Source: Nemertoderma westbladi
Lineage: Eukaryota > Xenacoelomorpha > Nemertodermatida > Nemertodermatidae
Length of the DNA stretch: 51,454 nt
NCBI GenBank assembly: GCA_032718475.1
Contig: JAUCBJ010000923.1
Coordinates: 64,001-115,454, forward strand
Reading direction: 5' to 3'
Within the stretch, counting starts at the first letter, position 1. Each line of letters starts with the position of its first letter. The translations under genes were made by a program, and so were the position numbers. Below the pieces are notes generated by a model that made no database searches, was not told the origin of the DNA, and worked only from the letters and a program-made list of their open reading frames with translations. Positions 1-11,554 of the stretch are shown piece after piece.

Positions 1-3000
1 CGTCGGAGATGGAGCTGGGTTGCGTGGCCAAGACATTGCGGCACAATATAGATCGTCGGAGATGGAGCTGGGTTGCGTGGCCAAGACATCGCGGCACAAT
101 ATAGATCATAGGAGATGGAGCTGGGTTGCGTGGCCAAGATATCGCGGCACAATATAGATCGTCGGAGATGGAGCTGGGTTGCGTGGCCAAGACATTGCGG
201 CACAATATAGATCATAGGAGATGGAGCTGGGTTGCGTGGCCAAGACATTGCGGCACAATATAGATCGTCGGAGATGGAGCTGGGTTGCGTGGCCAAGATA
301 TCGCGGCACAATATAGATCGTCGGAGATGGAGCTGGGTTGCGTGGCCAAGACATTGCGGCACAATATAGATCATAGGAGATGGAGCTGGGTTGCGTGGCC
401 AAGACATTGCGGCACAATATAGATCATAGGAGATGGAGCTGGGTTGCGTGGCCAAGACATTGCGGCACAATATAGATCATAGGAGATGGAGCTGGGTTGC
501 GTGGCCAAGATATCGCGGCACAATATAGATCGTCGGAGATGGAGCTGGGTTGCGTGGCCAAGACATTGCGGCACAATATAGATCGTCGGAGATGGAGCTG
601 GGTTGCGTGGCCAAGACATTGCGGCACAATATAGATCACAGGAGATGGAGCTGGGTTGCGTGGCCAAGACATTGCGGCACAATATAGATCATAGGAGATG
701 GAGCTGGGTTGCGTGGCCAAGACATTGCGGCACAATATAGATCGTCGGAGATGGAGCTGGGTTGCGTGGCCAAGACATTGCGGCACAATATAGATCATAG
801 GAGATGGAGCTGGGTTGCGTGGCCAAGACATTGCGGCACAATATAGATCATAGGAGATGGAGCTGGGTTGCGTGGCCAAGACATTGCGGCACAATATAGA
901 TCGTCGGAGATGGAGCTGGGTTGCGTGGCCAAGACATCGCGGCACAATATAGATCATCGGAGATGGAGCTGGGTTGCGTGGCCAAGACATCGCGGCACAA
1001 TATAGATCATAGGAGATGGAGCTGGGTTGCGTGGCCAAGACATCGCGGCACAATATAGATCATAGGAGATGGAGCTGGGTTGCGTGGCCAAGACGTTGCG
1101 GCACAATATAGATCGTCGGAGATGGAGCTGGGTTGCGTGGCCAAGACATCGCGGCACAATATAGATCATAGGAGATGGAGCTGGGTTGCGTGGCCAAGAC
1201 ATTGCGGCACAATATAGATCGTCGGAGATGGAGCTGGGTTGCGTGGCCAAGACATCGCGGCACAATATAGATCATAGGAGATGGAGCAGGGTTGCGTGGC
1301 CAAGATATCGCGGCACAATATAGATCGTCGGAGATGGAGCTGGGTTGCGTGGCCAAGACATTGCGGCACAATATAGATCATAGGAGATGGAGCTGGGTTG
1401 CGTGGCCAAGACATTGCGGCACAATATAGATCATAGGAGATGGAGCTGGGTTGCGTGGCCAAGACATTGCGGCACAATATAGATCGTCGGAGATGGAGCT
1501 GGGTTGCGTGGCCAAGACATTGCGGCACAATATAGATCATAGGAGATGGAGCTGGGTTGCGTGGCCAAGACATTGCGGCACAATATAGATCACAGGAGAT
1601 GGAGCTGGGTTGCGTGGCCAAGACATTGCGGCACAATATAGATCATAGGAGATGGAGCTGGGTTGCGTGGCCAAGACATTGCGGCACAATATAGATCATA
1701 GGAGATGGAGCTGGGTTGCGTGGCCAAGACATTGCGGCACAATATAGATCGTCGGAGATGGAGCTGGGTTGCGTGGCCAAGACATTGCGGCACAATATAG
1801 ATCGTCGGAGATGGAGCTGGGTTGCGTGGCCAAGACATTGCGGCACAATATAGATCGTCGGAGATGGAGCTGGGTTGCGTGGCCAAGACATTGCGGCACA
1901 ATATAGATCGTCGGAGATGGAGCTGGGTTGCGTGGCCAAGACATTGCGGCACAATATAGATCGTCGGAGATGGAGCTGGGTTGCGTGGCCAAGACATTGC
2001 GGCACAATATAGATCGTCGGAGATGGAGCTGGGTTGCGTGGCCAAGACATCGCGGCACAATATAGATCGTCGGAGATGGAGCTGGGTTGCGTGGCCAAGA
2101 CATCGCGGCACAATATAGATCGTCGGAGATGGAGCTGGGTTGCGTGGCCAAGACATTGCGGCACAATATAGATCGTCGGAGATGGAGCTGGGTTGCGTGG
2201 CCAAGACATTGCGGCACAATATAGATCGTCGGAGATGGAGCTGGGTTGCGTGGCCAAGACGTTGCGGCACAATATAGATCGTCGGAGATGGAGCTGGGTT
2301 GCGTGGCCAAGACATCGCGGCACAATATAGATCGTCGGAGATGGAGCTGGGTTGCGTGGCCAAGACATTGCGGCACAATATAGATCGTCGGAGATGGAGC
2401 TGGGTTGCGTGGCCAAGACATTGCGGCACAATATAGATCGTCGGAGATGGAGCTGGGTTGCGTGGCCAAGACATTGCGGCACAATATAGATCGTCGGAGA
2501 TGGAGCTGGGTTGCGTGGCCAAGACGTTGCGGCACAATATAGATCGTCGGAGATGGAGCTGGGTTGCGTGGCCAAGACATTGCGGCACAATATAGATCGT
2601 CGGAGATGGAGCTGGGTTGCGTGGCCAAGACGTTGCGGCACAATATAGATCGTCGGAGATGGAGCTGGGTTGCGTGGCCAAGACATTGCGGCACAATATA
2701 GATCGTCGGAGATGGAGCTGGGTTGCGTGGCCAAGACATTGCGGCACAATATAGATCGTCGGAGATGGAGCTGGGTTGCGTGGCCAAGACGTTGCGGCAC
2801 AATATAGATCGTCGGAGATGGAGCTGGGTTGCGTGGCCAAGACATTGCGGCACAATATAGATCGTCGGAGATGGAGCTGGGTTGCGTGGCCAAGACGTTG
2901 CGGCACAATATAGATCGTCGGAGATGGAGCTGGGTTGCGTGGCCAAGATATTGCGGCACAATATAGATCGTCGGAGATGGAGCTGGGTTGCGTGGCCAAG

Positions 3001-5396
3001 ACATTGCGGCACAATATAGATCGTCGGAGATGGAGCTGGGTTGCGTGGCCAAGACATTGCGGCACAATATAGATCGTCGGAGATGGAGCTGGGTTGCGTG
3101 GCCAAGACATTGCGGCACAATATAGATCGTCGGAGATGGAGCTGGATTGCGTGGCCAAGACATTGCGGCACAATATAGATCATAGGAGATGGAGCTGGGT
3201 TGCGTGGCCAAGACATCGCGGCACAATATAGATCGTCGGAGATGGAGCTGGGTTGCGTGGCCAAGACATTGCGGCACAATATAGATCGTCGGAGATGGAG
3301 CTGGGTTGCGTGGCCAAGACATCGCGGCACAATATAGATCGTCGGAGATGGAGCTGGGTTGCGTGGCCAAGATATCGCGGCACAATATAGATCATAGGAG
3401 ATAGAGCTGGGTTGCGTGGCCAAGACATCGCGGCACAATATAGATCATAGGAGATGGAGCTGGGTTGCGTGGCCAAGACATCGCGGCACAATATAGATCA
3501 TAGGAGATGGAGCTGGGTTGCGTGGCCAAGACATCGCGGCACAATATAGATCATAGGAGATGGAGCTGGGTTGCGTGGCCAAGACATCGCGGCACAATAT
3601 AGATCATAGGAGATAGAGCTGGGTTGCGTGGCCAAGACATCGCGGCACAATATAGATCATAGGAGATGGAGCTGGGTTGCGTGGCCAAGACATCGCGGCA
3701 CAATATAGATCATAGGAGATGGAGCTGGGTTGCGTGGCCAAGACATCGCGGCACAATATAGATCATAGGAGATGGAGCTGGGTTGCGTGGCCAAGACATC
3801 GCGGCACAATATAGATCGTCGGAGATGGAGCTGGGTTGCGTGGCCAAGATATCGCGGCACAATATAGATCATAGGAGATAGAGCTGGGTTGCGTGGCCAA
3901 GACATCGCGGCACAATATAGATCATAGGAGATGGAGCTGGGTTGCGTGGCCAAGACATCGCGGCACAATATAGATCATAGGAGATGGAGCTGGGTTGCGT
4001 GGCCAAGACATCGCGGCACAATATAGATCATAGGAGATGGAGCTGGGTTGCGTGGCCAAGACATCGCGGCACAATATAGATCGTCGGAGATGGAGCTGGG
4101 TTGCGTGGCCAAGATATCGCGGCACAATATAGATCGTCGGAGATGAAGCTGGGTTGCGTGGCCAAGACATCGCGGCACAATATAGATCATAGGAGATGGA
4201 GCTGGGTTGCTTGGCCAAGACATCGCGGCACAATATAGATCGTCGGAGATGGAGCTGGGTTGCGTGGCCAAGACATTGCGGCACAATATAGATCGTCGGA
4301 GATGGAGCTGGGTTGCGTGGCCAAGACATTGCGGCACAATATAGATCATAGGAGATGGAGCTGGGTTGCGTGGCCAAGACATTGCGGCACAATATAGATC
4401 ATAGGAGATGGAGCTGGGTTGCGTGGCCAAGACATTGCGGCACAATATAGATCGTCGGAGATGGAGCTGGGTTGCGTGGCCAAGACATCGCGGCACAATA
4501 TAGATCATAGGAGATGGAGCTGGGTTGCTTGGCCAAGACATCGCGGCACAATATAGATCGTCGGAGATGGAGCTGGGTTGCGTGGCCAAGACATTGCGGC
4601 ACAATATAGATCGTCGGAGATGGAGCTGGGTTGCGTGGCCAAGACATTGCGGCACAATATAGATCGTCGGAGATGGAGCTGGGTTGCGTGGCCAAGATAT
4701 CGCGGCACAATATAGATCGTCGGAGATGAAGCTGGGTTGCGTGGCCAAGACATCGCGGCACAATTAGATCATAGGAGATGGAGCTGGGTTGCGTGGCCAA
4801 GACATCGCGGCACAATATAGATCATAGGAGATGGAGCAGGGTTGCGTGGCCAAGACATCGCGGCACAATATAGATCGTCGGAGATGGAGCTGGGTTGCGT
4901 GGCCAAGACATTGCGGCACAATATAGATCGTCGGAGATGGAGCTGGGTTGCGTGGCCAAGACATCGCGGCACAATTAGATCATAGGAGATGGAGCTGGGT
5001 TGCGTGGCCAAGACATCGCGGCACAATATAGATCATAGGAGATGGAGCTGGGTTGCGTGGCCAAGACATCGCGGCACAATATAGATCATAGGAGATGGAG
5101 CAGGGTTGCGTGGCCAAGACATCGCGGCACACTATAGATCGTCGGAGATGGAGCTGGGTTGCGTGGCCAAGACATCGTGGCACAATATAGATCATAGGAG
5201 ATGGAGCTGGGTTGCGTGGCCAAGACATCGCGGCACAATATAGATCGTCGGAGATGGAGCTGGGTTGCGTGGCCAAGACATCGCGGCACAATATAGATCA
5301 TAGGAGATGTAACTGGGTTGCGTGGCCAAGACATCGCGGCACAATATAGATCATAGGAGATGGAGCTGGGTTGCGTGGCCAAGACATTGCGGCACA
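1..5396. repeat. 53-bp satellite array, about 102 copies, continuing past the left edge
   Basis: A 53-bp unit built around gatggagctgggttgcgtgg, then ccaagacattgcggcacaat, repeats head to tail from base 1 to an abrupt end at 5396. Two main variants differ at the start of the unit, cgtcgg or catagg, and at a second site, acattg, acatcg, atatcg or acgttg. Copies from about 1747 to 3170 are nearly all the cgtcgg type, while the rest of the array is mixed. Two copies, near 4761 and 4972, lack one base. Since 53 is not a multiple of 3, all minus-strand frames stay open wherever the TGA-making catagg variant is absent. This explains apparent reading frames of up to 580 codons, which I regard as artefacts. 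Confidence 0.98.
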
Positions 5397-5644
5397 TGTT
5401 AAAATCATATTGTTTATTGTGTTAATATGTATTAATAAATATAGACCGGCAATAAATTATATACTGTATATAATATTACTTTATAGTATTGACAGTTGGG
5501 GCAATTTATTTAACCACATTGGTTGTTGTTAAAATGAATGACTAACTAACTACACATAGATACACAGGTTAGCTAAAATATAATTAAATAAATAAAACTA
5601 AAACGACTAATTATTATATAAAATGAAATAAAACACCAGATTAA
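5397..5644. other. AT-rich spacer, possible 3' UTR of the adjoining LINE relic
   Basis: This stretch lies between the last satellite unit and the stop codon of the minus-strand reverse transcriptase. It contains no reading frame or repeat I recognise. On the minus strand it is where the 3' untranslated region of the retrotransposon would lie. That assignment is positional only. Confidence 0.35.
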
Positions 5645-6870
5645 TTATGTAGTATCATTGCCTGCTAAGTTGTATAGGAATAAAGCGCGTTTCAGTGGTA
5701 AGGATGATGGGTTTCCAGCGCAAGTAAGGCCGTGGTCGCTTTCTTGAGCCGGGTAGCCGCAGATGATACAGATGCAGGTTGGAGTTGGCCGCCAGCAGTT
5801 TGTGTTGCTGCACAATTTGTGGTGGCATCCGTTGGATAGGAACTGCGCGGCTGCTCTCCGTCTCATTCCCGTTAGTAAAGCTAGCGATATTGAGTTCCCG
5901 TTGTTCGCAGGGATGCTGTCTACTGCGGTGAGGATGGCTGTGGTGGATGCGTATTTACTCACACCGCACCACAGCTTCCAGTGGAAGGCGCGGACAGCCT
6001 GAACATGGGCAAGGTTCGGGATCTCCGGTGCGTCCCCGAAGATGGTGCAGCCATAGGTTATCGCCGGGAGGATGACGAGGTTCCATAAGCGCTTTGCAGT
6101 TGCCAGCGAAATCAGGTTGAGATTTAATGACGTGGCTAAGCGCATGCAGGCGGCAATACCTCGCTCAAGTAGGTGGTTGTAGTGGCTGCTGGGACCATTT
6201 CTGGTGCTCAGGACGACGCCAAGATACTCGAAAGAGTTGACGAATTCAATGGGGACCCCTTCATAAAAAAGAACGTCATTGTTGCAAAGTCTTCCTCCTC
6301 GACGGAATTTCATGGCCTTCGTCTTCGACTTATTCACCACGAGGTCATTTTCTTTACAATAGGCTTCAAGGATGTCTAAGACGGCTTGTGTTTCTGCAAT
6401 GGAGTTGCCCGTAATCGCGACATCGTCGGCATAAATAAATAGCTGACAGCCAGCAGCCAATATTACCAAAGGAAGATCTGTTACAAACAGACTAAATAGG
6501 AGAGGTGATAATCTGTCACCTGAATGACTCCGATAGATGGGGTGATTGGATCCAGGACATATGCGCCGAGGCAGATACACACCATGTTGGTTGCTATTAT
6601 AGCCCATATTGCGCTTATAAATAAACGGCTTACACCCAGATCCGATAACTTTAAACACAGCTTCTTCCTGTTCACGGAATCGAAAGCTTAAGAGAAGTCT
6701 ACAAATACACAGTAGGTCTTTCCGCGCTGTTTGCTCAAGGCATCTCTGATAAGGTTGCATAGCCTGCTAGCAGCATGTAACGTGGACCTTCTTCCCTTCC
6801 TGAAGCCGAACTGGCAGTCCGGGAGGATGTTATAGGCCTCGGTCCGCACAGGTGTACAGGTGTATATATT
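5645..6870 (-). pseudogene. Non-LTR retrotransposon reverse transcriptase, 5'-truncated and broken
   Basis: The minus strand encodes the palm and C-terminal part of a LINE-type reverse transcriptase, which copies its own RNA at a nicked target. Visible blocks in order are a fingers motif containing FGFRKGRRS (about 6790-6815), VDFS..AFDSVNR (about 6670-6700), GDRLSP (about 6500-6520), the catalytic FIYADD (about 6422-6440), and a C-terminal Cys-x2-Cys-x8-His-x4-Cys cluster (about 5710-5780) like the zinc knuckles at LINE ends. Two lesions are visible. There is an in-frame TAA at 6688-6690 inside the VDFS block, and a one-base loss near 6518-6520 just before GDRLSP. Sequence upstream of about 6870 gives way to a minisatellite, so the endonuclease and ORF1 are absent. 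The clade is not certain. Confidence 0.88.
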
Positions 6871-6919
6871 ATATCAAATAAGACGACTTTCAATTACCTT
6901 GGATCATGGATAGAGGATA

Positions 6920-7829
6920 GAGGCGCCCGGATTCTCACCGGCGCGGCGCCCTGATTCTCACTGGCCTCCGGATTCTCACAGGCGCCCGGATTCTCACCGG
7001 CGCGGCGCCGTGATTCTCACTGGCCTCCGGATTCTCACAGATGGCCAGATTCTCACCGGCGCGGCGCCCTGATTCTCACTGGCCTCCGGATTCTCACAGG
7101 CGCCCGGATTCTCACCGGCGCGGCGCCGTGATTCTCACTGGCCTCCGGATTCTCACAGATGGCCAGATTCTCACCGGCGCCGCGCCCTGATTCTCACTGG
7201 CCTCCGGATTCTCACAGGCGCCCGGATTCTCACCGGCGCGGCGCCCTGATTCTCACTGGCCTCCGGATTCTCACAGGCGCCCGGATTCTCACCGGAGCGG
7301 CGCCCGGATTCTCACCGGAGCGGCGCCCTGATTCTCACAGGCGCCCGGATTCTCACCGGCGCGGCGCCCTGATTCTCACTGGCCTCCGGATTCTCTCAGG
7401 CGCCGGATTCTCACCGGCGCGGCGCCCTGATTCTCACTGGCCTCCGGATTCTCACAAGCGCCCGGACACTCACCGGAGCGGCGTCCTGATTCTCACAGGT
7501 GCCCTGATTCTCACTGGCCTCCGGATTCTCACAGGCGTCCGGATTCTCACCGGTGCGGCGCCCTGATTCTCACTGGCCTCCGGATTCTCACAGGCGCCCG
7601 GATTCTCACCGGCGCGGCGCCCTTATTCTCACTGGCCTCCGGATTCTCACATGCGCCCGGATTCTCACCGGTGCGGCGCCCTGATTCTCACTGGCCTCCG
7701 GATTCTCACTGGCCTCCGGATTCTCACAGGCGCCCGGATTCTCACTGGCGCCCGGATTCTCAGTGGCCCCCGGATTCTCACTGGCCTCCGGATTCTAACT
7801 GCCGCCCGGATTCTCACTGGCGCACTGAA
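6920..7829. repeat. GC-rich minisatellite, roughly 59-bp composite of 17-24-bp subunits
   Basis: The core gattctcac(t/a/c)ggc recurs every 17-24 bp, followed by gcctccg, gcgcccg or the palindrome-like gcgcggcgccc. Three subunits together make a composite period of about 59 bp. Copies decay toward 7830, where the sequence passes into ordinary AT-rich DNA. GC content is far above that of the surroundings. Plus-strand frames of 135 and 71 codons inside it are repeat artefacts rich in PDSH and ILTG. Confidence 0.95.
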
Positions 7830-8367
7830 TTTAAACGCATTGCATTGTAATGTTATAAATAGCTAGACTTGAAGTCTTGAGGTAAAACTCTATTGAAAGA
7901 GAAACTCGAAGTAAAGTAGAATGAGCAGTAATAATTATATTCATAGTTTATGCTTCAAACATAACTGGACAGATAGGGGAGCGGGTGGATGCAAATGGAA
8001 TCCAGGATTAGTTAGAACTAGTGGGACTTCTCTTCTGAGCTGATGAATGATTACCGAAGCCATTTGTGTCACTTGCTATGTATATTGTGCACCCAAGAAC
8101 GATAACATATCTATCGTCTTACACATTTTGTTCATCAAAACCCATCATCTTTAATTTACATGATAATTACTTTTTTCCATGAATACATACACATACATAA
8201 ATATTATATGGGCCACACAGCTATGATGTATGGCCGGCCGTCTGGCTCTGCATCATAACTGCAACACATCCACAGAGTTGGCGATCAGTTATGTAAACAC
8301 AAATCATTAATCAGCATATAGGCCGTACCACATATATGCTAATCGTGGATTAACCAACCTGCGCAAG
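7830..8367. other. Unassigned non-coding DNA
   Basis: No convincing reading frame, RNA gene or repeat is visible between the GC-rich minisatellite and the CR1-like relic. Base composition returns to the AT-rich background. Confidence 0.6.
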
Positions 8368-8830
8368 GTGAATAAGGACAAAACTGAGATAATTCTAATA
8401 CAATCTCAACTTGGTGACCAATTAGCGAAGCAAAATCTGAGCATGGGTTCTAAATTGATAAGTTTAAGTGACCTGACCACGCATCGAGAGAGTCATGTAT
8501 CATTCGACAAACAGATCTCCAACACAGTGCACAGTTCACCTCATCTTACGGAATATATCTAATATCAAAAGGTACAGTACCTATACAAATCGAATCTTGA
8601 AATTTCATTACACGCTATCGATATTAGTAAACTCGATAAAAACAACAATGCCCTATACTACCACTACGGGTTGACGGCAAAACTACCACGTCGATGGCAG
8701 TTAGTGCAAACTGTATCAGCTCGTCTTTAGGTCGGAGTAAAAAACACGGGACCACATCACGTACGAGCTGATGGCCCTCCATCGGTTCCCAGGCCATCGC
8801 CACATCGAATTCAACACTGAATTATAGACC
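8368..8830 (+). pseudogene. CR1-like non-LTR retrotransposon RT relic (thumb/connection region)
   Basis: Several blocks in successive frames match the order seen in CR1/L2-like reverse transcriptases downstream of the catalytic site. NKDKTEIILI (from 8368) corresponds to the conserved LNxDKTE block. SFDKQISN (about 8500-8525) corresponds to the FDxxI block. SRLDKNNNALYYHYGL-like codons lie at about 8625-8680, and HITYELMALHRFP at about 8755-8795 corresponds to the DHITxxLxxLHWLP block. Stops and frame changes separate the blocks, and neither the YADD region nor the endonuclease is present. This is an old fragment with no coding capacity. The assignment rests on block order from family knowledge and could be tested by profile search. 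Confidence 0.75.
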
Positions 8831-9733
8831 CATAGAAATGCAATTTATCGAGTCGCCCCTGTGTATCTATGTGATCTATTGGTACCTATTGTGGTACCTT
8901 GCTTACCACAACAACTGCAGTTAAGATCGAGTGAACAGGGTCTATTGAATATCCCCCATAACGCCTAGATACGTATTGGTGAAATGCGTTCTCGGTAGTC
9001 TACCTTCCTACCTATTATGGCGAGTTCCTACGGTGTGGAACTCGGAACTAAATTACGACACTATAATTTATTACGTGGGGATTCACTATGACGCAGCGTT
9101 TCATAAAATGTAAGACATTCCTTAAAGCAATAAAGCTTATGCTTCGTATACATGTATACACACACATAATACATGTATGTTACCCTTACAGTAGTATCCC
9201 ACGTTCAATATTGATTTTCTCTTTCCGCAGTACAGCATACTTACCATGGGAATAGTTCTATACAATGTTACGCGTACATGGCAACACTTATATAAGATGT
9301 TATACGAATATGGATTGGGCTAATCACAGAGGAATATATAATATATGATGGTGTTTGCTTCTGCCTCTGTTCCTCTTTATCGACCTATTAAAGGGAGAAC
9401 TAACTCCATCACATGTATAAAACAAAGGGGAAGGAAGCTTGGCGTATATATACAATTATTACATTAAATTTACAGCTGAATATTACGTAATTTCGTAGAA
9501 ATTCAAACACTATGATACAAAATTTCAGTAAAAACATGCAATATTTTAACTCAATAGTATTATTTTCTAGTCTTAGTGAAATAAATACAAATGTATATTT
9601 CAAATTTAATCAAGTAAATCTTATTTAAATAATGTTTATTTCCCGCTGAATTTGAAATGTATAATTTTTCTAGCGAGCGCGCGTTAACGAATTCTTTTTT
9701 CTTCATATGGGAAGTAAAGCTATTTTGTATTTT
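8831..9733. other. Unassigned AT-rich DNA
   Basis: Only short spurious frames occur here. I see no RNA gene, long repeat or regulatory signal that I can support. Confidence 0.55.
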
Positions 9734-10016
9734 AACATGCGAATTTAGTTCCAATGCATGCGAATTTAGTTCAAAATGCATGCAAACTTAGTTCCAATGC
9801 AAGCGAATTTAGTTCAAAATGCATGCGAATTTAGTTCAAAATGCATGCGAAATTAATTCAAATGCAAGCAAACTTAGTTCCAATGGAAGCAAACTTGGTT
9901 CCAATGGAAGCATACTTAGTTCCAATGCATGTGAATTTAGTTCCAATGGAAACGAACTTGTTCCAATGTAAGCGAACTTAGTTCCAATGGAAGCTAACTT
10001 AGTTTCAATGTTTCAA
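9734..10016. repeat. Degenerate 20-22-bp minisatellite, about 13 copies
   Basis: The unit is close to gcatgcgaatttagttcaaa followed by at; alternatives include gcaag, ggaag and cttagttccaat. Copies are diverged from one another and shift between 20 and 22 bp. The array ends directly against the ggggcgagccacg block at 10020. Confidence 0.9.
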
Positions 10017-10017
10017 T

Positions 10018-10108
10018 CGTGGGGCGAGCCACGTAGTAGACAAAGCCTTTGCGTAATGCCACTATTTGGGGGTGGGTCAGGGTCAACAATAATTTTAAAT
10101 AGTTGTAA
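10018..10108 (+). mobile_element. Copy A of a dispersed ggggcgagccacg element end
   Basis: The block from ggggcgagccacgtag through tgggggtgggtcaggg to aaatagttgt is shared, with divergence, with 42245-42330. There ggggcgagccacgaag leads through gggggtgggtcaatt to aaatagttgt. A degraded inverted copy lies at about 10455-10550. This looks like one end of a non-autonomous transposon. Confidence 0.55.
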
Positions 10109-10311
10109 AACCCTTCAGAAATATATATAGTTAGTATCTGTATTCAGTATGACTGTATGTACCAGTAGGTAGTAGGCATACTCATACAGCAGTACGTTAC
10201 CGATCCAGATTATGATTGTAACGTACCATTTGTAGTATAATAGATATCGCCTGGTCTGGGTGTGGGGCGGGACGCAGGTGCAAATGGCCAAGTAGGGTAC
10301 CGTATGGTTGA

Positions 10312-10327
10312 CCCCCCCCCCCCCCCC
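10312..10327. repeat. Poly-C homopolymer (16)
   Basis: An uninterrupted run of 16 C. It is one of several long G/C runs in an AT-rich window, and others mark the edges of a MITE family near 31.6 and 48.5 kb. Confidence 0.95.
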
Positions 10328-10454
10328 ACTCCCCATTGTGATAAAATAAATTATCCAAATATTATATAAATATCTACAACACATCAAATATATTTTAGTG
10401 CCATGTTTAAGCATGTGGGTAGGCAACGTTAATACGTGCTACACGGTTATGCCA

Positions 10455-10550
10455 TCTATCTACAATTTGCTATTTACAAAAATTATTTACCCAGCCCATC
10501 CCCCTACTGTAATAGTGGCATTAGACAGATTCTTCGCCAACTACTTTGAC
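10455..10550 (-). mobile_element. Copy B, degraded inverted copy of the ggggcgagccacg element end
   Basis: On the minus strand this reads approximately as copy A: a cgaagaatctgtc-like stretch, then taatgccactatt, then a gggggatgggctgggt-like stretch. With copy A it would bound a unit of about 530 bp. Similarity is weak outside the tagtggcatta and cccagcccatcccc blocks. Confidence 0.4.
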
Positions 10551-10880
10551 GCAATTTCTTCGCGTTAAAAAAATCGATTGTATCGCGTTTGAAAAAAATA
10601 CAACTGCCACACTTTTAAGGGCTCATCTCTTATTTCCTCTAATTCAATTATTTCAAGCTATATAATTTTTGGCGCACCAACATGACACATCAATAAACGC
10701 GTTTCATTCATCACTTTCATGAAAAAAGTAAAAAAAATAATTAGGTAATTGCAACAAATTTATCTCCCACTAAAAATATGATTTGTCCACTAAATTTTTC
10801 CACTATTAAAACTATATGATTAAACAATTGCTAATTTTGTAATACCAAATATAATCATACGATAGTAAAAATCATTTAAA
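10551..10880. other. AT-rich spacer with isolated decayed copies of the 40-bp repeat
   Basis: There is no gene here. Short matches to ccactaaattt around 10770-10810 look like early or eroded units of the tandem repeat that follows. Confidence 0.5.
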
Positions 10881-11200
10881 ATTTAATAACTTTCCACTAA
10901 ATTTATTCATTCTCCACTAAATTTAATAACTTTCCACTAAATTTATTCATTCTCCACTAAATTTAATAACTTTCCACTAAATTTATTCATTCTCCACTAA
11001 ATTTAATAACTTTCCACTAAATTTATTCATTCTCCACTAAATTTAATAACTTTCCACTAAATTTATTCATTCTCCATTAAATTTAATAACTTTCCACTAA
11101 ATTTATTCATTCTCCACTAAATTTAATAACTTTCCACTAAATTTATTCATTCTCCACTAAATTTAATAACTTTCCATTAAATTTAATCTCTTTACAATAA
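10881..11200. repeat. 40-bp tandem repeat, 7 clean copies plus one decayed
   Basis: Each unit is two related 20-mers, atttaataactttccactaa and atttattcattctccactaa. Seven units from 10881 to 11160 are almost identical, and an eighth (11161-11200) is degraded. The array lies about 350 bp upstream of the patatin gene start, in its likely promoter-distal region. A regulatory role is possible but nothing in the sequence proves one. Confidence 0.96.
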
Positions 11201-11434
11201 AAATAGCCACCTTCCCTGTAGCTTTCCCACTACAGCATTAAAATAGTAACGCGACATTGTCCTTTGGTGACTCGGTGACTAGGTCCTGCGTTGTTAGTTA
11301 ATTGAAATTGTATTATATTTTGTAGCAACTATATTTCTATTTACAAATGATTTCTAGCAAAAATAAACAATAACATGGGCTATTCAGTCTCATTAATAAA
11401 CACACATTTAGTACAAAACCATCCACTTTTTTTG

Positions 11435-11442
11435 TATAAAAA
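11435..11442 (+). promoter_or_regulatory. Candidate TATA box for the patatin-like gene
   Basis: TATAAAAA lies 113 bp before the ATG at 11555. If used, it would place transcription start near 11465 and give a 5' leader of about 90 nt with no intron needed. The flanks are AT-rich, so chance matches are likely. Confidence 0.35.
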
Positions 11443-11554
11443 TTTATAATTTCCAACTAGTTTGTAATCAAGTTTTATTATACATAGGTTTAATAAATAA
11501 CATACAACACCATACTTAATGCAACAAACAAATTAATTACAGCGAGTTACTACC

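Noticed and set aside
106-5397. Long minus-strand frames of up to 580 codons
   Set aside because: They are translations of the 53-bp satellite in all frames, mostly starting at TTG, and end wherever the catagg variant makes TGA.
7159-7866. Frames rich in PDSH and ILTG
   Set aside because: Products of the GC-rich minisatellite with no start context or domain.
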